Positions 44,422 through 54,807 are shown, counted from the stretch's first letter. The stretch is 64,000 nt of DNA from Paraburkholderia sp. SOS3 (GCF_001922345.1 NZ_CP018812.1:2170001-2234000), one strand, 5' to 3'. A program made the numbers and translations. The notes: generated by a model from the letters alone, not told the origin.

Positions 44422-47073
44422 TCAACCCTGCAGCCGGCGCGCCGCGATCGCGCGCAGCAGCCGGTAGAAGAACGCCGCGATAATGAGCGCCGCGATCAGG
44501 CCGCCGGCGAGCAGCAGCAACGGATGCACGGACAGCACCCAGTGCATGTACTGGATCGGCGACAAATGCCCGACGTAGTAGACGTCGCCATTCGACACGA
44601 CTTCGAGCGTTCGCCCGCGCACGACCGTCAGCGCCCCCTGGATCTGGCTCACGAGTTCGGGATCGAGCATCGCGGTGATCAGGTCGTTATCGGACTGGCC
44701 CGCGGCGCCGATCAGCGCAACCACGCTGCGCCCCTTGTGCAACGGCGACTGGAAACCGGTCAGCAGCGCGTCGCCCGACGCGCTGACGAGCGACAGGTCC
44801 GCGCGGCCCGCGGTCCGCACGCCGCCGCGGTCGCCGTACCACCACGTCGAGAGGCGGAACGACGGGTTCGACAGCTGCCAGCGGCGCGCGTCGTCGTTGG
44901 AGGAAAACGGCATCGACTTTTCCCAGGACGTCAGCAACGGCTGCTGGCCCGGCGCGCCGAGCACGAGCAGATCCCTATCGGCATAACGCGCGATATCGCC
45001 GGGCGCGCCGACCGTTACGCCGGTCACCGGGTAGCCGGTCGATGCGCCCATGCGCCCCATCGCCATCAGATAGAGGCTGTAGTCGCCGGGATTCGGCTGC
45101 GCCGGCAGGATCACCGCGGTCTGCGACAGATCGGCCATTCGCGTGAACGGGAAGCCGCTGTTCGCGAATGCGGCGAGGTCCGGCAACGCCATGTAGTGCG
45201 GGAACGACGAGAGGTCGATCGTCGAGTCCGGATCGATCGCGCCACGCACGTTGTCGAGCACCTGGCCCTGGCATTCGCCGGTCTTCGGCATGTCGTAGTA
45301 AAAGTGAAAGCGCAACTGCGCCTGCGATGCGAGCAGATGCGGCGGAATGTAGATTTCGCGCTGCGCGAGCCCCGTGTGATCGGGCTGCAGGCGGGTCAGA
45401 TAGCGGCCGAGGTCGAGCGCCGACGCCGACTGCGCGGGAATGCGCAGCGACTGCACGAACGTATTGCCGACGCTGATATTGAGCGTCGAGCGGTCAGGCG
45501 CGGGCCGCGCGGTAAAGCGGTAACGCAGGTCGATCGGCACGCCTTTCGAACGCCACGTGAACAGATCGGGTGCGACGCGCAGATTCACGCGAATCACGTC
45601 GGGGTTGTAACCGGACACCGATAACTCATTAGCCGGCGTCAGTTCGCCGATCCGCACCGGGCGGTCCGTCGGCAGCCAGCGCGGCGCGTCGTAGGGCTCG
45701 CGGGCGCGCGGCGCGTCGACATGCGTGATGGTCTGCACGGAGCCCGCAAGCGGTGCGACGCCGAGCGTCAACGCGTCGGCGGCGATCTTCAGCTCGCGCG
45801 TATCGCGGCCCAGCACGAGCAACAGCTTGCCGCGCGCCGGCGCGTCGCGGTCCACCACGGCCAGCATCGGACCGTCGATTCGGGGCAGCTTCACGCCGGC
45901 CGGTTGTTCGTCGCTGGTTGCGAACACAACGGCATTGCCCGACAGCGGCGGATTGTCGAGTTGCGCCGGAAACAGCGCGCCGCGATAGCGCGCGAACGCG
46001 CCGAACCACGATGCGACGATGCCGGCCGCTTCGAGCGTCTGCGCACTCGGCTTTTCGGCGAAGACGAACGGCAATTCGAGGCGGCGGATATCGCGGCGGT
46101 CGAAGAAAGGCAGCGGCAGCACGCCGAGATCGGGCTTCGTCGCGAGCGAGCCGAACGTCAGATCGAGCGTGCTCGCATTGCTGACCGTCGCCCACAACGC
46201 GCTGCTCGCCGGATCCTCGCACCCCTGCGTGTAATGGCCGATCAACTGCACGTTCAGGTTGTTGAACTCGGTGATGAGCCGCGGCTCGAGCGCAATGTCG
46301 CGCGCCACGAGCACGCCGGCCTGCTCGCGCGGCAGCGGCAGCGTGGCCGCGACTTCACCGTTTACGAGCACTTTCAGATGTGACAGGTTCGCGAGCAGCG
46401 ACGGCGAATAGCTGTAGATCAGATGCAGCGTTGCGCCCGTCACCACTTCGTCGGCGCGCACCGAGAACGGCACGCCGTTCTGGCTGTCGACGCCGCGCAG
46501 TTGCAGCGGATCGAGCGCACCGAGCTGCTCGAATGTGAACACCTGACGCCGGCCGCCTGAAACGAGCGTGCCGGCATCGGCCGTGGTCGGCATCGTGTCG
46601 CGGCCCGCATGCACGGCGGCGAAGGCCGGCGCGACAGGGTCGGCGAGCGCGGGCTGCGCGGCGGCGCGCGCGTCGAGTACGCGGGCCGGTCCGGGCGCGG
46701 AGCCGGTGGACATTCCGGGGTCGGCCGGGGCGAGCGGTGCGCCGCCTTGCGCAGTGGCCAGCCGCTGCGGTAATGGTGCCGCCTGTTCTGCGCCGGTCGT
46801 CGCAGGTCCCGCTGCTCTTACCGCAGCTCTTGCCGCCGGTATCGCCGCGGTTATCGCACTCCCCAGACCGAGCACCGCCATGCCGGCTAGCAGCACGCTC
46901 AATGCACCGCGCAGGCGATGTATACGGCCCGTCGTTCGCCCGCTCATGCATGTCGTCGAACCGTCTGCGCGACGGCATGCGACCAGTCGGCGCGCATCGC
47001 CTTCGCGCGAGTCACGCGGGTCCGATTCAAACGAGTCACTGCGCGCGTCGTCGTCACGTCGCATGTTCCCCAT
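44422..47073 (-). CDS. bcsB: Cellulose synthase periplasmic subunit BcsB
   Basis: 883 residues from ATG at 47073, four bases after the bcsA stop. A charged N-terminus, a membrane anchor (~residues 54-84: LRGALSVLLAGMAVLGLGS...), an Ala/Pro-rich stretch, then the BcsB core with carbohydrate-binding and flavodoxin-like modules, ending in a single C-terminal membrane helix (HPLLLLAGGLIAALIIAAFFY) that docks to BcsA. Works with BcsA to synthesise and thread the glucan. Two internal starts (ATG at 47064) are possible. Confidence 0.93.
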   Translation of the reverse strand: MGNMRRDDDARSDSFESDPRDSREGDARRLVACRRADGSTTCMSGRTTGRIHRLRGALSVLLAGMAVLGLGSAITAAIPAARAAVRAAGPATTGAEQAAPLPQRLATAQGGAPLAPADPGMSTGSAPGPARVLDARAAAQPALADPVAPAFAAVHAGRDTMPTTADAGTLVSGGRRQVFTFEQLGALDPLQLRGVDSQNGVPFSVRADEVVTGATLHLIYSYSPSLLANLSHLKVLVNGEVAATLPLPREQAGVLVARDIALEPRLITEFNNLNVQLIGHYTQGCEDPASSALWATVSNASTLDLTFGSLATKPDLGVLPLPFFDRRDIRRLELPFVFAEKPSAQTLEAAGIVASWFGAFARYRGALFPAQLDNPPLSGNAVVFATSDEQPAGVKLPRIDGPMLAVVDRDAPARGKLLLVLGRDTRELKIAADALTLGVAPLAGSVQTITHVDAPRAREPYDAPRWLPTDRPVRIGELTPANELSVSGYNPDVIRVNLRVAPDLFTWRSKGVPIDLRYRFTARPAPDRSTLNISVGNTFVQSLRIPAQSASALDLGRYLTRLQPDHTGLAQREIYIPPHLLASQAQLRFHFYYDMPKTGECQGQVLDNVRGAIDPDSTIDLSSFPHYMALPDLAAFANSGFPFTRMADLSQTAVILPAQPNPGDYSLYLMAMGRMGASTGYPVTGVTVGAPGDIARYADRDLLVLGAPGQQPLLTSWEKSMPFSSNDDARRWQLSNPSFRLSTWWYGDRGGVRTAGRADLSLVSASGDALLTGFQSPLHKGRSVVALIGAAGQSDNDLITAMLDPELVSQIQGALTVVRGRTLEVVSNGDVYYVGHLSPIQYMHWVLSVHPLLLLAGGLIAALIIAAFFYRLLRAIAARRLQG

Positions 47074-47077
47074 GAGT

Positions 47078-49318
47078 TTATTTTCCGTCTTTGGAGTCGT
47101 TGGAGTTGTTGGCGGCCGCCTTGCGCTTGCCTCCGAATGTGCGCAGGTCGGCATATAGATGTCCGAAGAGCCCTGAGATGCCGCTCAAGCCGACCCTCAT
47201 CACGTGGCCGAGGCTGCGCAACGGCGTATCGGCTTCGCGTCCTTCGGCCCAGCCGGTCCACGCGTCGGCGCGCGCGAATGTGCTTTGCACGAAGTCGAGC
47301 TCCTGTTCACGCGTCATCGGCGCGAAACGCAAGCCGACGCGACCCGGCACGGAATACGTGACGTCGGCCGGAAACACGAATTCGTCGTTGCCGCGAAACA
47401 GCGACACGACGACGCTCTCATGCAACGGCACATGCGTCGCGCCGGGCAGTTTCAACGCAACCCCGCCTTCCGCATAGTCGACGGTCTCGCATGCGAGCGT
47501 GCGACCGGTCGTGAAGCGCAGCGACGCCGGAAAGCGCATCGCCACGCGGTGCGTGTTGCGCACCTGGCGCTGTTCGCGCGCAGCAGCGACGCTCGCGCCG
47601 AGAATCAGCATGTTGTAGCCGGTCCACGCGAGGTTCAGGAGCGTCGTTTGCACTTCGCTCGGCGAGTGGCGGTTCAAGCCGATATGCACGCCGCCCGCGA
47701 TGAAGCCGAGCAGATTCAGCAGCAGCAGAATCAGGTACGGCCGCGAAATGCTCCAGTCGAAGTATTGCTCTTCGATGCGCCCGCCCTTCGCCGTGACGTT
47801 GAATTTGCCGAGCTTCGGGTTGATCAGCGCGAGCAGCGTCGGCGCCGTGATGTACGACGCGAGCACCGATTCATACACCTCGGACCAGAACGAATGGCGG
47901 AATTGCCGCTGCATCCGCGAGTTCGTGATGTTTGCGTGGAACATGTGCGGCAACGCGAAAATCGCGATCGTGCCGGCCGCGGCCTGAATGATGTGCGCAT
48001 TGAAGAACAGATACGACAGCGGCGCCGTCAGAAACACGAGACGCGGAATGCCGTAGAAGAAATGCAGCATCGCGTTCAGGTAGCAAAGCCGCTGCCCGAA
48101 CGACAGTCCGCGGCCGAAGAGCGGATTGTCGATGCGGAAAATCTGCGTCATGCCGCGCGCCCAGCGGATGCGCTGGCCGATATGGCCACCGAGGCTCTCG
48201 GTCGCGAGCCCCGCGGCCTGCGGAATCGCGAGATACGCGGTCGTGTAGCCGCGACGGTGCAGCTTCAATGCCGTATGCGCGTCTTCGGTCACTGTCTCCA
48301 CGGCGATGCCGCCGACCTCTTCGACCATCGAGCGGCGCAGCAGCGCGCACGAGCCGCAGAAAAACGTGGCGTTCCACAGGTCGTTGCCGTCCTGCACGAG
48401 CCCGTAGAACAGTTCGCCTTCGTTCGGCACCTTGCGGAACGTGCCGAGGTTCTTTTCGAACGGGTCGGCCGAAAAGAAATGGTGCGGCGTCTGCAGCATC
48501 GACAGCCGCTTGTCGCGCAGAAACCAGCCGAGGCCGATCTGCAAAAACGAGCGCGTCGGAATGTGGTCGCAGTCGAAGATCGCGAAGTACTCGCCGTCTG
48601 TGATTTTCAACGCTTCGTTGATATTGCCGGCCTTCGCATGGCGGTTGTGCGTGCGGATCGTCCATGCCACGCCGACTTCTTCGCAGAACGCCTTGAAGTC
48701 GGCGCGGCGGCCGTCGTCGAGCACATGGATCGACAGTTTGTCTTTCGGATAGTCGAGCGCGATCGCGGCATAGATGGTCGGCTTCACGACCGACAGCGGC
48801 TCGTTGTACGTCGGGATGAAGATATCGACGGTCGGCCACCGGCTGCGGTCGGCGGGCAGCGGCATCGGCTTGCGCTTCAATGGCCATGCGGTCTGAAAGT
48901 AGCCGAGCAGCAGCACGAGCGCCGCATACACTTCGGCCGCGACGAGCAGCAAACCCCAGATTGCATCGAGCGGATGCTCCCAGTGCGTCGTTTCGGTGAG
49001 GCGCCAGTACATATAGCGGCCCGTCGCGATCACCGACAGCATGATCATCACGAGCGTCGCGAAGTGTCCGTTGGCGCGGCGAAACAGCAGAGCGCAGACA
49101 AAGCAGCAGACCGCGAACGTCAACTGCTCGCCGAACGCGAGCGGCACCGTGAAGACGAAATACAGCACCACGACCGCGAAGATCACGAGCGCGATGCTGA
49201 CCGGCTTGCTGCCGAGAATGCGCCCGTCGATAAGCCGCGACGCGAACCGGTCGAAGCGCGAGCGGCGCGGCGGTTCCGCGTCCGCGGCGGCGAGAATGTC
49301 CTCGGGCGTGGCGCTCAT
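47078..49318 (-). CDS. bcsA: Cellulose synthase catalytic subunit (UDP-forming)
   Basis: 746 residues. Family 2 glycosyltransferase that polymerises UDP-glucose and is activated by c-di-GMP. Catalytic motifs: D201-D202-G, DCD (249-251), TED (344-346) and QxxRW (Q382-W386), all present. The C-terminal PilZ domain (~570-690) has RNTHR for RxxxR and DYAEGG for the (D/N)xSxxG motif (Ala instead of Ser, frequently seen). Eight or so membrane segments. ATG at 49318 overlaps the bcsQ stop (ATGA). Confidence 0.96.
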   Translation of the reverse strand: MSATPEDILAAADAEPPRRSRFDRFASRLIDGRILGSKPVSIALVIFAVVVLYFVFTVPLAFGEQLTFAVCCFVCALLFRRANGHFATLVMIMLSVIATGRYMYWRLTETTHWEHPLDAIWGLLLVAAEVYAALVLLLGYFQTAWPLKRKPMPLPADRSRWPTVDIFIPTYNEPLSVVKPTIYAAIALDYPKDKLSIHVLDDGRRADFKAFCEEVGVAWTIRTHNRHAKAGNINEALKITDGEYFAIFDCDHIPTRSFLQIGLGWFLRDKRLSMLQTPHHFFSADPFEKNLGTFRKVPNEGELFYGLVQDGNDLWNATFFCGSCALLRRSMVEEVGGIAVETVTEDAHTALKLHRRGYTTAYLAIPQAAGLATESLGGHIGQRIRWARGMTQIFRIDNPLFGRGLSFGQRLCYLNAMLHFFYGIPRLVFLTAPLSYLFFNAHIIQAAAGTIAIFALPHMFHANITNSRMQRQFRHSFWSEVYESVLASYITAPTLLALINPKLGKFNVTAKGGRIEEQYFDWSISRPYLILLLLNLLGFIAGGVHIGLNRHSPSEVQTTLLNLAWTGYNMLILGASVAAAREQRQVRNTHRVAMRFPASLRFTTGRTLACETVDYAEGGVALKLPGATHVPLHESVVVSLFRGNDEFVFPADVTYSVPGRVGLRFAPMTREQELDFVQSTFARADAWTGWAEGREADTPLRSLGHVMRVGLSGISGLFGHLYADLRTFGGKRKAAANNSNDSKDGK

Positions 49319-50103
49319 GCGACGCTCCCCTGCAACGAAGCCTGCCCGTTCAGCCGTTCGTCGAGCCAGTCGCCGCACGTGCGCAGGTCGGCGGCCGCCT
49401 GGCTCAACGGGTCGTAGTGAATCACCGTCGTGTCGTACGCAAGCGATTCGCTCACGCCCTGATCGAGATGCACGACGCCCGGAAACAGGTGCGGCTCGAG
49501 CGAGGCGCGCAGCACCTTGAGCACGTCCTTCGTCAGATTGCGTCCGATGTCGACCTGGTTGATCACGTAGCCATAACCGATAAAGTCCGCGCGCGGCACC
49601 GCGTAGGTCTGGATCAGCCGCTCCATATGCGGAATCGCTGCGTACGACGCGGCATCCGCGATCACGACGTTGAGCACGAAACGGGCCGCGAGCAGCGCCG
49701 CACGCGTATAGACGGTCGCGCCCGGCGGCGTGTCGATGAGCACGATGTCGGTGGGTTCGAGGCCAAGCGACTCGAGCGCGGCGCGCACGAGATGCGGGTC
49801 GCTGTCGAGCCGCGCTTCGAATGCGCGGCGATCGTCTTCGTTGAGCGCGCCATGCGGCAGCACGGTCACGCCATCGATGCCGTCGAACATCACGCTGCGC
49901 CACGGGTCGCCGCTGACCGTTGCGCGCGAGACGCCATCGAAATGATCGACCGGTATGCCGAAGTGCAAACGCAAGGCGTTTTGCGGATCGAAATCGACGG
50001 CGATCACGCGACGTCCGTTCGAGCCGAGCACCGACGCGAGATTCGCGGCGAGCGTCGTCTTGCCCACGCCGCCTTTGGCGGACACGACTGCGATGACTTT
50101 CAT
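49315..50103 (-). CDS. bcsQ: Cellulose biosynthesis ParA/MinD-like ATPase BcsQ
   Basis: 262 residues. Deviant Walker A KGGVGKTT at residues 10-17, followed by VDFDPQNALRLHFG and IDTPPG. It is required for polar localisation of the cellulose machinery in E. coli. Four-base overlaps with bcsP (upstream) and bcsA (downstream) give tight translational coupling. Confidence 0.94.
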   Translation of the reverse strand: MKVIAVVSAKGGVGKTTLAANLASVLGSNGRRVIAVDFDPQNALRLHFGIPVDHFDGVSRATVSGDPWRSVMFDGIDGVTVLPHGALNEDDRRAFEARLDSDPHLVRAALESLGLEPTDIVLIDTPPGATVYTRAALLAARFVLNVVIADAASYAAIPHMERLIQTYAVPRADFIGYGYVINQVDIGRNLTKDVLKVLRASLEPHLFPGVVHLDQGVSESLAYDTTVIHYDPLSQAAADLRTCGDWLDERLNGQASLQGSVA

Positions 50104-51014
50104 GAACGTTGGCCGCCCGGCTTCTCGTTGTCGCGGCGCGGCGCGGCGGCCAGTCTCGCGAACACGGTCGCAAGATCGCGTGTGTCGGCTTGTGTCGCTG
50201 GCACTGGCTCTTGCAGCGGCGGTGTGGAAAACAGGCCTGAGAGGATCGAGCGCGGTGCGGGCGATGCAGCGTGCGGTTGCGACTGCAATGGCGACGGCGC
50301 CGGCGTTTGCAACCTCGGCTCGGCTTCGGCTCGTGCCGGCATACGCACGTCCGTTGCATCACGCGTTATCGGGGTTCGAGCAAACGTTTGCTTTCGATTT
50401 GCAAACAAGCTTGCATCAGGCTCACGCGATATTTCCCGTGTCGCGTCGCTCGCCGCACGCGAACCGGAGGCCGACGCAGCCGGCGCCGTGGACGCAGCGG
50501 ATGCGGGCAACGTGCTCGGGTCCGCCGGCGCGACGGCCGCGGTCAGGCCTACGGCCGCTTGTGCATGTCGATCCGACGCGCTTTGCGCATCGCCTGACGT
50601 AGCCGCCGCGCGAGGCGCAGAACTGAATCGCGACGCAGCTTGCCGCGCGGCGTCGACCGGCGGCGGCATCGTCGCGTGCCGGTGACTGCGCGCGAACAGC
50701 GGTAACCGTGGCGAGGCGGATGTGACCGGGTCACGCGTCACGTCGTCCTCCTCTGCCGCCATGGCGGTCGAGGTTGCGTTCGCGGCCGACACCGCCGTTG
50801 CCGCCTTTACGTCCTGCGCCGGCACCGCCGACTTTGCCGGCGCCGGGCGTCCTGCACCAGGCACCCGCTCCGGTTGCGCGATATCGAGCGCGGACAGCAA
50901 AGGCCAGCGTGAAGCCGCATGCTTTGCATCGTCGTCGCGCGCGACTTCCTGGTAGCGGTCGGGATTACCGCCGAATCGCTGGAAGAGATTACCGATGTCA
51001 TCCGAAACGCTCAT
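50100..51014 (-). CDS. bcsP: Cellulose biosynthesis protein BcsP (BcsR-like N-terminus)
   Basis: 304 residues. The N-terminal 50 residues (SDDIGNLFQRFGGNPDRYQEVA ... ASRWPLLSALDIA) match the conserved BcsR/BcsP start with the RWPLL motif; the rest is Ala/Pro/Ser-rich and disordered. In Betaproteobacteria BcsP occurs in place of BcsR/BcsE; mechanism poorly known. ATG at 51014 has a GGGGGG run about 8 bases upstream, next to a GGGCCC-GTCT-GGGCCC hairpin. Overlaps bcsQ by four bases. Confidence 0.85.
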   Translation of the reverse strand: MSVSDDIGNLFQRFGGNPDRYQEVARDDDAKHAASRWPLLSALDIAQPERVPGAGRPAPAKSAVPAQDVKAATAVSAANATSTAMAAEEDDVTRDPVTSASPRLPLFARSHRHATMPPPVDAARQAASRFSSAPRAAATSGDAQSASDRHAQAAVGLTAAVAPADPSTLPASAASTAPAASASGSRAASDATREISREPDASLFANRKQTFARTPITRDATDVRMPARAEAEPRLQTPAPSPLQSQPHAASPAPRSILSGLFSTPPLQEPVPATQADTRDLATVFARLAAAPRRDNEKPGGQRS

Positions 51015-51060
51015 GTCTGCTACCCCCCGGGCCCAGACGGGCCCGCTCCTTTCGTTCTTG

Positions 51061-51102
51061 CTTGTTGCCTGCTTGTTGCCTGCTTGTTACCTGCTTGTTG
51101 CC
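51061..51102. repeat. 11-bp tandem repeat (CTTGTTGCCTG)
   Basis: Three and a half copies of CTTGTTGCCTG (one with A for G at position 7) in the gap between bcsD and bcsP. It is non-coding on both strands as judged by the flanking genes. Confidence 0.85.
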
Positions 51103-51204
51103 GTGCCTGCTCGGGGCCTTTGCAACGAATTGCCGTCGATAATCGCCGACGTGTCCACGCGACATCGATGCACGTATCGCTCTCGCTTCACTCGCGCCGG
51201 TTCA

Positions 51205-51687
51205 TCATGCGGTCTTCGATAGCCTGAATTCGAATGCGCGATGCTGGCTCGCTTCAACCTGACGCAAGGCCAGTCCAGCCGCGCCCAGTTCACTGAGCCA
51301 TCGCCGATAGGCGCCTTCGAGAAACGCCGGCGTCCAGGTCGCGGCCGTCTTGCCGAACGCCGCAAGCGGCGCGCAGAAATGTTCGATCGCGAGGTATTCG
51401 TCGTGCTCGACGAGATTCACGAAACCCCAATCGAGCGAGGACCAGGTGGTGTTGAAAAACGCAGCGAGTTCGTCGAGCGTGGCGCATGCGCCGGCCGGAT
51501 GTGCATCGGCAAATCGGACACCGATGCGTGCCATCAGCTCGCGCAAGTGTGCGGTATCAAGCTGGGTTTCGAATTCCTGGGCCAGCGCGGTCAGAAAACC
51601 ACGCCACTGCATTGAAGCCTGATGACTTGCGTAATAGTCGAGCAAGGTGGCCGTGTGTTCGTCTCGCATGTCCGGAAATTTCTTCAC
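51205..51687 (-). CDS. bcsD: Cellulose synthase subunit BcsD
   Basis: 160 residues if the GTG at 51687 is used; ATG at 51669 would give 154. Similar to the ~156-residue Komagataeibacter BcsD, a periplasmic ring through which glucan chains pass; the conserved C-terminal segment appears as TWTPAFLEGAYRRWLSELGAAG. First gene of the operon, followed after 190 bases by bcsP. Presence of BcsD suggests ordered, crystalline cellulose (inference). Divergence from the Komagataeibacter sequence is large, so the call depends on context and the C-terminal motif. Confidence 0.85.
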   Translation of the reverse strand: MKKFPDMRDEHTATLLDYYASHQASMQWRGFLTALAQEFETQLDTAHLRELMARIGVRFADAHPAGACATLDELAAFFNTTWSSLDWGFVNLVEHDEYLAIEHFCAPLAAFGKTAATWTPAFLEGAYRRWLSELGAAGLALRQVEASQHRAFEFRLSKTA

Positions 51688-52075
51688 GTTTCATTGACTG
51701 CACCGGTACCGGCGGACGCCGGATTGACGCGGCATTGCACGGAATTCAGGTGCCGCGCAACGGCGTCGCCAGCATAGCATCGTTCGATGCGCACAAAAAA
51801 GCAAACATCGATGCGGACCGCATCCGGCTTGTGTATCGTTGGGAATGAACGACGTTTTGCGATACGCGCGAAAGCGATTCTTGACTTGGGCGGCGCCTAA
51901 GTGGATCGCCTGAGCAGAGCCACTCCGGCTCGATGTCTCCGGCGATGGACTGGCCTTCGCGCTGAATCGCGAGTTATCTTTTGACGCTGACTTTGAAGAC
52001 CGGGTTTGCACGTGACGACAGGCGCACGGCGACCGGCCGCTAACGCTGAACCGATCGAACTACCGGAACCGCACC
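51688..52075. other. Divergent control region, bcs operon / 131-residue hypothetical
   Basis: 388 bases without a supported gene. A possible minus-strand promoter for bcsD: extended -10 TGC-TATGCT at 51779-51771, with no clear -35. Nothing recognisable for the plus-strand gene, and no riboswitch (for example GEMM-type c-di-GMP) was identified. Confidence 0.4.
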
Positions 52076-52471
52076 ATGAACGATCAACAAGCCAGGCAGT
52101 TTCTCGCCGACGTGCGCAAGCCGCTGCTCGCGCTGCACAAGACGATCCTCGAGCACGAGCGCGCCGGATATGAAAAGGAAATCGGCGCCGTCACGCCGGC
52201 GGCATTTTTGCAGGCGCTGATCAACCACCCCGGCTTCCGGTGGCTCGGGGCCTTGTCGACAGTCATTGCGAACGTCGACGAAATGCTCGATGCCGATGAC
52301 GCGACGCCGGAAGAGCGCATCGGCGCGGCGCAAAGCGTGGTTGCGCTGTTCACGCAGGAGCAGCCTGACAGTGCATTTCTATCGCACTACCGGCAACTTT
52401 TACAGGCGAGTCCGGATGTGCTGCACGAGCACGGGCGCGTTGCGCAGGTGTTGCGCCAGATAGGCGCGTAA
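52076..52471 (+). CDS. Conserved hypothetical protein, 131 residues
   Basis: Function not recognised. Soluble and mostly helical: an N-terminal helix (DQQARQFLADVRKPLLALHKTILEHERAGYEKEIG), a central FLQALINHPGFRWLGALSTVIANVDEM and a C-terminal helix. No signal peptide, membrane segment or catalytic signature. Located between the bcs operon (divergent) and prpR (convergent). Codon usage matches neighbours, so it is very probably coding. Its neighbourhood gives no firm hint of function. Confidence 0.75.
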   Translation: MNDQQARQFLADVRKPLLALHKTILEHERAGYEKEIGAVTPAAFLQALINHPGFRWLGALSTVIANVDEMLDADDATPEERIGAAQSVVALFTQEQPDSAFLSHYRQLLQASPDVLHEHGRVAQVLRQIGA

Positions 52472-52645
52472 CCGGTCAAAGACCGTTTTATGCGCGTCGC
52501 GTCCCGAACTCCCTCACCTTGGGGAAAAGCACCATGCGCCGATCTGCGATGTCGTGAAATCACCTGGCAATGCTTTCTATCGCGGTTTCGCTTCGACCAA
52601 GGTGAGACTTTGCGGGATGTCCTCGATGCTATCGGTGCGCGAACG

Positions 52646-54640
52646 CTACTTCGCCGCACTGAGCTTGCGCCATAACGTCGTCTTGCTGATGCCCAGCAGT
52701 TCGCATACGCGGTCGCGATCGCCGCCGCATGCGTCGAGCGCCGCGCGAATTTCGTCCGCTTCCACGCGACGGCTACGCTGGCGCAGCGTCAATGCGCGCG
52801 GCGCTTGCGTCGTACTGTGGAAGACCTCGGGCGCGATCGAGCGCAAATCGTCGACGGTCAGCGACAGTGCGCGACTGCGTTCGGCGCTTGCGTTGCAATC
52901 ATCGCTTCCCGCGCTTTCATCGATTTCATCGCTTTCAACCAGTTCCACTGCGATCCGCTCGATCACGTTCTGCAACTCGCGCACATTGCCAGGCCACGCA
53001 TGCCGCGCAAGCGGCTCACGCACGGCAGACAATGCGCGCGCCGCCTGCGCGGCGCTGCCGATATGCGCCGCGAGACGCGGCTCGCGCCGTGCAGCCTGAT
53101 AGAGCAGCTCGGCGGCAAGCGGCGCGATGTCCGTTTGCCGCTCGCGCAACGGCGGCAATGCGACATTCAGGATGTTGAGCCGATAGAAAAGATCGGCGCG
53201 AAACTCGCCTGCGTCGACTGCTTCGGTCAGCGCGCGATGTGTCGCCGCGACGACGCGCACATCGATGCGCGTCGGCTCCGTCGAACCGAGGCGCACGACC
53301 TCGCGCTCCTGCAACACGCGCAACAGCCGGCTTTGCAGCGGCAACGGCATTTCGCCGATTTCGTCGAGAAACAGCGTGCCGCGATGCGCGGCTTCGATCA
53401 ACCCTGCTTTGCCGCCGCGGCGCGCACCCGTGAACGCGCCCTCCTCGTAGCCGAACAGTTCGCTTTCGAGCAGCGCCTCCGGAAACGCGCCGCAGTTGAT
53501 CGCCACGAACGGAAAATCGCGCCGCGCGCTCAACTGATGCAGGCTCTGCGCGATCATCTCCTTGCCCGTGCCGCTCTCGCCGCGAATCAGCACGGTCGCG
53601 TCGGACTTCGCGTAGCGGCGCACGAGCTTGCGCACGCGATCGATCGCGGCGCATTCGCCAATCAGATCGTCGAGCCTGTAACGCGCGACGAATTGCTGCG
53701 CGCGCTGCCGCGAGCGCAAGGTGCGATCGAGCCGTTCGACCGCCCGCGATTCCTGAAACGTCAGCACCATGCCAGTCGTCGCGCCGCGCTCGACGAGCGG
53801 CCCGCGATGCACGAGATAGCTGACGCCGTGCACGGTTTCGAGCGTTTCGCCTTCGGCATCGGGTGCGCCGCGGGCGAGGTCCGGTGCGAGGTCGGCAAGC
53901 GGCATGCCGACCGCCGCGACGGGGTCGATGCCGAGCGCCGCCGCGAGGCGCTGATTGATCGCTTCGACGCGCCCTTGTGCGTCGAGCGCAGCGACGCCGT
54001 CGCGCAGATGCTGCAGCACGTTATCGAGCCTTTGGCGGCGCGCGATCTCGGTCCACGTCGCGTGCGCGACGTCGAGCGCCGTGTCGAACGCGGCGCGCAC
54101 CGACGCGCGAGAGTACAGAAACACTGCTTCCATGCCGGCGCGTGCGGCCAGGTCGGTAACGAGGCCGGGTCCGACGAGCGCGTCCACGCCGCGATCGCGC
54201 AGGTCGAGCACGCAGCTTTCCGCGTCCTGCGCGGACCGGTACGACGCAAACAGCAGATCGAGGCCGTAAGCCGCTGCAAAGCGGCGCACCTCGGGCGGCG
54301 TCTCGCCGTACGTAACGAGCCCCACGGATGCCGCGTCGCGCCTCGCGCGCGCGAGTGCGTGCATCACATCGAAGCCGGTCGGATTGACGAGCACCACCGG
54401 CACGTCGACGCGCGATTTCAGATATGTGCCGTTCGAACCGGCGGCGACGACCACGTCCGGCCGCTGCGAACCGGAGGCCGCTTCGATCGCGTGCACGGCG
54501 TCTTCATAGCCAAGCGATACCAGGTGCAGGTCGGCGCGGCTGTCGTATTCGTCGGCGATGTCGCGAAACAGGTCGCGCAATTTACTGATGCCGACGGCCC
54601 AGATGCGCGGACGCTCAAGCGGATTGGAAGACCGGATCAT
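52646..54640 (-). CDS. prpR: Propionate catabolism sigma-54 activator PrpR
   Basis: 664 residues. N-terminal PrpR sensor domain (~10-190) thought to bind 2-methylcitrate, a PAS-like linker (~205-310), a central sigma-54 AAA+ domain (Walker [15 protein letters not shown] loop intact, arginine finger region) and a C-terminal Fis-type helix-turn-helix ([16 protein letters not shown]). It diverges from prpB across a 215-base region that contains a palindrome and a -24/-12 promoter. Extra Asp/Glu/Ser-rich insertion before the HTH. Confidence 0.95.
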   Translation of the reverse strand: MIRSSNPLERPRIWAVGISKLRDLFRDIADEYDSRADLHLVSLGYEDAVHAIEAASGSQRPDVVVAAGSNGTYLKSRVDVPVVLVNPTGFDVMHALARARRDAASVGLVTYGETPPEVRRFAAAYGLDLLFASYRSAQDAESCVLDLRDRGVDALVGPGLVTDLAARAGMEAVFLYSRASVRAAFDTALDVAHATWTEIARRQRLDNVLQHLRDGVAALDAQGRVEAINQRLAAALGIDPVAAVGMPLADLAPDLARGAPDAEGETLETVHGVSYLVHRGPLVERGATTGMVLTFQESRAVERLDRTLRSRQRAQQFVARYRLDDLIGECAAIDRVRKLVRRYAKSDATVLIRGESGTGKEMIAQSLHQLSARRDFPFVAINCGAFPEALLESELFGYEEGAFTGARRGGKAGLIEAAHRGTLFLDEIGEMPLPLQSRLLRVLQEREVVRLGSTEPTRIDVRVVAATHRALTEAVDAGEFRADLFYRLNILNVALPPLRERQTDIAPLAAELLYQAARREPRLAAHIGSAAQAARALSAVREPLARHAWPGNVRELQNVIERIAVELVESDEIDESAGSDDCNASAERSRALSLTVDDLRSIAPEVFHSTTQAPRALTLRQRSRRVEADEIRAALDACGGDRDRVCELLGISKTTLWRKLSAAK

Positions 54641-54708
54641 TGGGGTGTGGGCGGCTGACAGGGTGAACGGTCCGATCGAGGCGGAAGAACTCCGATTATG
54701 CGCCCGAA

Positions 54709-54741
54709 TTCAATAATGAAATATCAGATTTCATTATTGAA
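54709..54741. promoter_or_regulatory. Perfect 14-bp palindrome, probable PrpR operator
   Basis: TTCAATAATGAAAT, 5-base spacer ATCAG, ATTTCATTATTGAA; perfect arms in an otherwise GC-rich region. It lies about 70 bases upstream of the -24/-12 promoter of prpB, a usual distance for a sigma-54 enhancer site, and 69 bases before the prpR ATG. Binding by PrpR is inference. Confidence 0.75.
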
Positions 54742-54807
54742 ACCAAGTCCAACTTCAATGTCCGCTCAAAATCGATCGAAATCAACGACTTGCGCACGGT
54801 CGCCCAA

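Noticed and set aside
47078..50362. 1094-codon frame extending bcsA over bcsQ and bcsP
   Set aside because: The upstream 348 codons are a shadow of bcsQ/bcsP; bcsA begins at ATG 49318, overlapping the bcsQ stop, at the conserved N-terminus.
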